From: an uncultured Acidobacteriaceae bacterium
GTDB lineage: Bacteria; Acidobacteriota; Terriglobia; Terriglobales; Acidobacteriaceae
Reading direction: 5' to 3'
Assembly: GCA_903828675.1 (NCBI GenBank)
Contig: CAIKND010000217.1
Location: 62,001-126,000 of the forward strand
Length of the DNA stretch: 64,000 nt
The notes beneath the pieces are model-generated. The model worked only from the letters and a program-made list of their open reading frames with translations. It ran no database searches and was not told the DNA's origin. The position numbers were made by a program, and so were the translations under genes. Every line of letters starts with the position of its first letter. Position 1 is the stretch's first letter. Below are positions 59,861 to 64,000 of the stretch, one piece after another.

Positions 59861-60658
59861 CTATTCTCCCAACATGATGCGATGAATGTGGCTTGCGCGC
59901 CCGGTTTCCGGATCGCATTCAACCAGCGACGCGCACATCTTCGGGTTCCCCTTGGCAGCTTCGAACTTGCCCGGCATGCCGGTCAGGAACTTATGAAGCA
60001 CAAGCTCCTTCTCCACGCCGATAATGCTGTCGTACGGCCCGCTCATCCCCACGTCGGTCTGGTAAGCCGTTCCACCCGGCAACACACGCTCGTCAGCCGT
60101 GGGAATGTGCGTATGCGTGCCCAGAACCGCCGTCACCCGGCCGTCTAGATACCAGCCCATGGCTACCTTCTCGCTGGTAGCCTCCGCGTGGAAATCCACC
60201 ACGATCACCTTGGCCTTGATTCCGGCCAGTACAGTGTCCGCCGCATGAAATGGATCGTTCGTCGTGTTCATGAAAACGCAACCCTGCAGGTCGACCACCG
60301 CATAAGCAATCCCGCTCTCGGTGGTTCCTTCAAACACACCATGGCCGGGAAGGCCCGGTTGCAGGTTAGCCGGCCGCAGCACGCGGCGCGGCCGTTCCTG
60401 GCTCTCTGCCCCCGCCGATTTCATATAGTCGATCAGCTCGCGCTTGTCCCACACGTGGTTGCCCGTGGTCAGTACATCCGCGCCCAGGTCAAACAGCTCC
60501 TCGGCGATCTGCGGTGTCACTCCAAAGCCGCCGGCCGCATTCTCTGCGTTGATCACAACCAGGTCCACTTCGTTAGCGCGCCGCACATGGCCTATGTGCT
60601 CACGCACAATCCTGCGTCCCGCGCTCCCGAAGATATCGCCGACAAAAAGAATGTTCAA
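59861..60658 (-). CDS. ymdB: YmdB-family metallophosphoesterase
   Basis: 265 residues from TTG 60658, which starts MNILFVGDIFG and has AGGAGC just upstream on the reverse strand; the longer frame to 60685 is rejected. Metal-binding motifs VGDIFG, INAENAAGG, TTGNHVWD, VVDFHAEATSEK and GTHTHIPTADE are all present. The Bacillus homologue is a phosphodiesterase acting on 2',3'-cyclic nucleotides and influencing biofilm and sporulation. It lies upstream of lysS on the same strand with a hairpin-rich gap. Confidence 0.88.
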   Translation of the reverse strand: MNILFVGDIFGSAGRRIVREHIGHVRRANEVDLVVINAENAAGGFGVTPQIAEELFDLGADVLTTGNHVWDKRELIDYMKSAGAESQERPRRVLRPANLQPGLPGHGVFEGTTESGIAYAVVDLQGCVFMNTTNDPFHAADTVLAGIKAKVIVVDFHAEATSEKVAMGWYLDGRVTAVLGTHTHIPTADERVLPGGTAYQTDVGMSGPYDSIIGVEKELVLHKFLTGMPGKFEAAKGNPKMCASLVECDPETGRASHIHRIMLGE

Positions 60659-60710
60659 AAAAAGCTCCTGGCTCCTGGCCTGCATCTCTCCCAGGCGGCC
60701 GAGAATTGTA

Positions 60711-60754
60711 GCGCCGGCCTCCTGGCCGGCTGTTCTGAGGGCCTCCCGGCCCTC
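60711..60754. repeat. tandem GC-rich hairpins between ymdB and lysS
   Basis: GCCGGCC-TCCT-GGCCGGC (60713-60730) and GAGGGCC-TCCC-GGCCCTC (60737-60754) are two perfect 7-bp stems with similar TCCY loops, six bases apart. Smaller stems follow at about 60826-60842 (TCCGG/CCGGA) and 60850-60865 (CCCAG/CTGGG). This pattern looks like a REP-type element or a structured intergenic RNA. Confidence 0.55.
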
Positions 60755-60877
60755 GGAGTCTTCGACAGACCTAATATTCAGGCTTGTCGCGCCGCCTGTG
60801 AGAAATGCAGACTAGCCTCTGGCTTCCGGATAGATGCCGGATGTCTCAACCCAGTATGACCTGGGATCGTACTGCAT

Positions 60878-62524
60878 TTAGGCAACGGGTTCTTCTGTTC
60901 CCTGTTCCCTATTCACTGTTCCCTGGTCTTTGCTTCTCATCAGCGGAAACAGAATCACATCCCGAATCGACTTCGAGCCGGTCAGCAGCATCACCAGCCG
61001 GTCAACGCCCATACCCTCGCCGCCGGTCGGTGGCAGCCCGTAGGCAAGCGCCCGCACGTAGTCCTCGTCCATCTGGTGCGCTTCGTCGTCGCCGCGGCCG
61101 CGCTCTTCAAGCTGCTGGGCGAAGCGCTTGTGCTGCTCCACCGGATCGTTCAGCTCGCTGAAGGCGTTCCCCAACTCGAAGCCGCCACAGAAGAACTCGA
61201 ACCGCTCCACGTGCGCCGGATCGTCCGGCTTGGCCTTCGACAGCGGCGAAACCTCCACCGGGTAGTCGTAAATAATCGTCGGCTGAATCAGGAAAGGCTC
61301 CACCACCGCCTCAAACAGGTTGTAGACCAGCTTGCCCACAGGCGCGCCCTTCATCGAATCGAAGTAGACCGCAGTAATCGCCCCATGGATGGTCTTCAAC
61401 TCCGCAATCCGCTCCGGGCTCAGTCGCGCCGTCTCGCCAACTGCCTTCTCCAGCGAACTCATCGCCGCATGAAGCCGCGCCTGCATCACATCCGCCGCCT
61501 CGAAGGCGGTCGCCGCTGGCTTCGCGCCGGCTTCCGCCGGCCAGAACTCGCGGATCGCCTCGCGCATGCTCAGGCGCGTCCACTTGCCGAGATCGATCTC
61601 AACGCCGTTGAAGTTCGTGATTGTGGTGCCGTTTACCTCTTGCGCCACAAACTCGATCATCTCCTCGGTAATCTGCATCAGGTCGAGGTAGTTCGCGTAT
61701 GCCTGGTAAAACTCCAGCATGGTGAACTCGGGGTTGTGCTGCGTGCTCACGCCCTCGTTGCGGAAGTTGCGATTTATCTCGTAAACCCGGTCCAACCCGC
61801 CTACCACCAGTCGCTTCAAGTAAAGCTCCGGCGCAATGCGCAGAAACATATCCTGATCCAGCGCGTTGTGGTGCGTCTTGAACGGCCGTGCCGCCGCGCC
61901 GCCGGCGATCTGCTGCATCATCGGCGTTTCCACTTCCAGGTACCCTCGCTCGTCAAAGAACCGGCGCAGCGCCTTCAGAATCTTCGCCCGCTTGACGAAG
62001 ACTTCTCGGGCTTCAAGATTCGTAAAAAGGTCCACATATCGCTGCCGGTAGCGCAACTCCACATCGGCCAGCCCGTGAAACTTCTCCGGCAGCGCCAGCA
62101 TGGCCTTCGACAGAAAGGTCAGCCGCTCCACATGCACGGTCAACTCGCCGGTCCGTGTGCGAAACAGGTACCCCGCAACTCCGATATGGTCACCCAAATC
62201 GAGGAGTTTGTAGAGCGCGAAGCCCTGCTCGCCCACTGCGTCCAGGCGCACATAGATCTGCAGCCTCTCGCCTTCCTGCTGCAGCGTCGCAAAACCGGCC
62301 TTGCCCTGCGCGCGGATGGCCATGATGCGCCCCGCAACGGCCACCGTCACGCGGTTCGCTTCCAAGCCCTCGGCCTGCGCCTCGCCCCACTTTGCGCGTA
62401 CCTGCGGCACCGAATGCGAAGCAGGGAACTGGTTGGGATAGGAGGCCTGCCCTAGCTTCTCGATTTCCTCTAACTTTGTCTTGCGCAGTTCAAAAAGGCT
62501 GCGCTCAAACTCTGAATCGAACAC
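60878..62524 (-). CDS. lysS: lysyl-tRNA synthetase (class II)
   Basis: 548 residues from GTG 62524, with AAAGGA about eight bases upstream; the frame continues to 62587 without family similarity. The N-terminal OB domain (GRIMAIRAQGKAGFATLQ) is followed by class II motifs: FLRIAPELYLKRLVVGGLDRVYEI, NFRNEGVSTQHNPEFTMLEFYQAY and GMGVDRLVMLLTGS. It charges tRNA-Lys. The last 17 or so residues (after FPLMRS) are unusual, because a heptad repeat has become part of the coding sequence. Confidence 0.95.
   Translation of the reverse strand: MFDSEFERSLFELRKTKLEEIEKLGQASYPNQFPASHSVPQVRAKWGEAQAEGLEANRVTVAVAGRIMAIRAQGKAGFATLQQEGERLQIYVRLDAVGEQGFALYKLLDLGDHIGVAGYLFRTRTGELTVHVERLTFLSKAMLALPEKFHGLADVELRYRQRYVDLFTNLEAREVFVKRAKILKALRRFFDERGYLEVETPMMQQIAGGAAARPFKTHHNALDQDMFLRIAPELYLKRLVVGGLDRVYEINRNFRNEGVSTQHNPEFTMLEFYQAYANYLDLMQITEEMIEFVAQEVNGTTITNFNGVEIDLGKWTRLSMREAIREFWPAEAGAKPAATAFEAADVMQARLHAAMSSLEKAVGETARLSPERIAELKTIHGAITAVYFDSMKGAPVGKLVYNLFEAVVEPFLIQPTIIYDYPVEVSPLSKAKPDDPAHVERFEFFCGGFELGNAFSELNDPVEQHKRFAQQLEERGRGDDEAHQMDEDYVRALAYGLPPTGGEGMGVDRLVMLLTGSKSIRDVILFPLMRSKDQGTVNREQGTEEPVA
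60895..60929. repeat. five-unit heptad repeat inside the 3' end of lysS
   Basis: CTGTTCC, CTGTTCC, CTATTCA, CTGTTCC and CTGGTCT follow one another in strict 7-base register. On the coding strand they specify the DQGTVNREQGTE tail of LysS. The period matches the array at 42211-42238. Confidence 0.7.
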
Positions 62525-62658
62525 GTGGTTTTCCTTTGTTTGAACCCGCTCACAGGTCCAACCGCCAGTATATCGTCCGGTGCGCATCGGAGCGTCAGCG
62601 GGCCCTCGCGAGTTCTCAAAGCGCCTATAATAATTGCAATTTCTTGAGAGGATATGTC

Positions 62659-63180
62659 ATGAAGCGTGAGCTTTGCGCAATCTTTCTTTGTTTGTCTCTT
62701 GTTTTGGTAGTTGAAGCCCGTGCCTCGGTTCTGCCGCCTGCCTGCGGCGACGACAAGATCAAGTTTGACGTAACAACGCAGAAAGATCCGCCCGCTCCCG
62801 CGCCACCACAGGCAGGCAAGGCGCAGATTGTTTTTGTTGAAGACCAAAACGAGGCGCACAACGCCTTCCACCCCTGGGATGTGGTCCGCTTTGGGATGGA
62901 CGGGGCGTGGGTGGGCGCCAACATGGGCAACTCGTACTTCACACTGGACGTTGCGCCGGGAATGCACCACCTGTGCGTGAGCGTTCAAGGCTGGAGGAAG
63001 AGCTTCGACCTGGTGCCCATCAACGCTGAGCCGGGCAAGATCTACTACATTGCGGGCCAGGTCACGGAGTCCATGTACTATTACGACTTCCGCCTTACTC
63101 AACTGAACGACGATCAGGCCGAATACCGGCTCAAGAACTGGCAACTCAGCAAATGGAAGATCAAGCCAGAGCAGCATTGA
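62659..63180 (+). CDS. secreted DUF2846-like protein
   Basis: 173 residues from ATG 62659, with GAGAGGA at 62645-62651 and a TATAAT at 62626-62631; the open frame further upstream is not supported. Sec signal MKRELCAIFLCLSLVLVVEARA. After a Pro-rich linker the domain KAQIVFVEDQ...VVRFGMDGAWVGANMGNSYFTLDVAPGMHHLCV resembles the beta-rich DUF2846 fold. Function unknown. Transcribed divergently from lysS. Confidence 0.6.
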   Translation: MKRELCAIFLCLSLVLVVEARASVLPPACGDDKIKFDVTTQKDPPAPAPPQAGKAQIVFVEDQNEAHNAFHPWDVVRFGMDGAWVGANMGNSYFTLDVAPGMHHLCVSVQGWRKSFDLVPINAEPGKIYYIAGQVTESMYYYDFRLTQLNDDQAEYRLKNWQLSKWKIKPEQH

Positions 63181-63235
63181 TTGCGCAGTCTCTGTCATCG
63201 CATCGAAGGACGCTCATCGTGTATAACCACGATGG

Positions 63236-63553
63236 ATGCCATTCCATCGCCCCATTCCGGAGTCGAAGACGCGCCCCAAGGAACCGGGCGGGCTGAAGAT
63301 GTATGCGGAGGCTGAGAAACTGCTGCACATCGCCTTCGTCCTGCCCTCCGCGGTCCTCATCGGCTGGGGCGCGGGCGCCTGGGCGGACAGCCGCTTTCAC
63401 CAGCACTGGATTGCGATCTTCGGCATTGCCTTTGGAAGCGTTTCCGGGCTGTTTTATGTAATCCGGCAGGCGATTGTTGCCGAAAATAAATCCATTTTGG
63501 AAGACGCGGCCCAGGATGGGACCGCCAAGGAAGAGCCCACCTCCAAGCCATGA
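63236..63553 (+). CDS. AtpZ/AtpI-like small membrane protein
   Basis: 105 residues. Two transmembrane helices (IAFVLPSAVLIGWGAGAWA and WIAIFGIAFGSVSGLFYVI) are separated by a short polar loop, the AtpZ/AtpI pattern found at the head of ATP synthase operons, where these proteins assist c-ring assembly or ion uptake. The acidic C-terminal tail is cytoplasmic. Start at ATG 63236 or an ATG 22 codons later (63302) cannot be separated. The stop overlaps the next gene by four bases. Confidence 0.75.
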   Translation: MPFHRPIPESKTRPKEPGGLKMYAEAEKLLHIAFVLPSAVLIGWGAGAWADSRFHQHWIAIFGIAFGSVSGLFYVIRQAIVAENKSILEDAAQDGTAKEEPTSKP

Positions 63554-63963
63554 CACAGGAAACTCACCCCATCGTCGAACTGACCAATGAAAATCTGGAT
63601 GCGCTCCTCAAGCGCGCCATGCGCAACACGCTGATTCTAGGGGGGCTTGCCGCCATCGCCGTGATGATTGGCGCTGGCTGGCGCAGTGCCGCCATGCTCG
63701 TAACTGGCACGCTCATCTCCGCCGCCAGCATTCTTGAGTGGCAGCGCTTGGTCCGAGTCATCAACGCCCGCCTCGACAAGCAGAAGACCCCTGCCAGCGC
63801 TTCCGTTGTCGTCCTCTTCTTTGTGCTCAGGCTCACCATCTTCGCAGGGGTCATTTATGTTAGCCTGAAATGTTTCCAGGGCTCGGTTCTGGCGCTTCTC
63901 TGCGGTCTGGGTTTAGCGGCTCTCGCCATCGCCTGGGAGGTACTCCGGTTGCTCCGCGATTAA
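63550..63963 (+). CDS. ATP synthase protein I-like (AtpI/ATP-synt_I) membrane protein
   Basis: 137 residues, ATGA overlap with the preceding gene. About four hydrophobic segments (NTLILGGLAAIAVMIGAGW, AAMLVTGTLISAASIL, ASVVVLFFVLRLTIFAGVIYV, VLALLCGLGLAALAIAW) match the ATP-synt_I family. This pair normally precedes atpB and the other F0 genes, which would lie just beyond the right edge. The stop is 37 bases from the end of the window. Confidence 0.75.
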   Translation: MTQETHPIVELTNENLDALLKRAMRNTLILGGLAAIAVMIGAGWRSAAMLVTGTLISAASILEWQRLVRVINARLDKQKTPASASVVVLFFVLRLTIFAGVIYVSLKCFQGSVLALLCGLGLAALAIAWEVLRLLRD

Positions 63964-64000
63964 CTAGGTCCCTGTGGCCGGCGCGGTGAATCCGCCCCGG

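Noticed and set aside
61076..62455. Long open frame opposite lysS
   Set aside because: Antisense shadow; His/Arg/Leu-rich product without motifs, while lysS has all class II motifs.

Overview
The window looks like a chromosomal segment of a soil or peat bacterium of the Acidobacteriota, probably class Terriglobia. This is an inference from gene content: several Tat-tagged sugar-acid enzymes, secreted proteins of no recognised family, a RAYT/REP unit, heptad repeats and frequent TTG/GTG starts. No rRNA, tRNA or CRISPR array was found, so the taxonomy is not proven.

Region 1 (1-13542). After the tail of an alpha-L-fucosidase gene and a nitroreductase comes one dense co-directional run: rex, hydC, hydB, hydA, hydG, hydF, hydE, a small thioredoxin-like ferredoxin, a sensory [FeFe]-hydrogenase (hydS) and a PP2C/SpoIIE-type phosphatase. 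It carries a trimeric NAD-linked (probably electron-bifurcating) [FeFe] hydrogenase, all three H-cluster maturases, a redox repressor and an apparent hydrogen-sensing output module.

Region 2 (13648-33222). A sugar-acid and polysaccharide locus: two RraA-like proteins (one exported), three MFS transporters, an exported DUF362 protein, two UxuA-like and two enolase-superfamily proteins with Tat-type signals, a UroD-fold protein, a heparinase II/III-like lyase, a cytosolic rhamnonate-dehydratase-like enolase and an alpha-ketoglutarate-semialdehyde dehydrogenase.

Region 3 (33516-40272). A tight operon of split transketolase halves, an SDR sugar dehydrogenase, a YjhG/YagF-type pentonate dehydratase, an FAH-fold 2-keto-3-deoxypentonate dehydratase and an MFS transporter. 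With the semialdehyde dehydrogenase of region 2 it outlines a Weimberg-type oxidative pentose route to 2-oxoglutarate.

Region 4 (40367-49291). phoU, then malate and isocitrate dehydrogenases on the opposite strand, then a putrescine operon (pyruvoyl arginine decarboxylase, N-carbamoylputrescine amidase, agmatine deiminase) ending in tadA; a cupin, a glutaredoxin and purB follow.

Region 5 (49345-63963). A secreted protein of unknown function, a RAYT transposase bracketed by mirror-image REP repeats, ubiX, a Tat-tagged GH78-like rhamnosidase, and a metY-metX operon whose leader holds a Met/Cys-rich mini-ORF and an intrinsic terminator. Then come secreted proteins, a ymdB-type phosphodiesterase, lysS with a heptad repeat in its 3' end, and two small proteins that usually open the ATP synthase operon.

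The points most worth following up are the hydrogenase/sensor operon, the exported sugar-acid dehydratases, the Met/Cys leader attenuator and the REP/RAYT unit.
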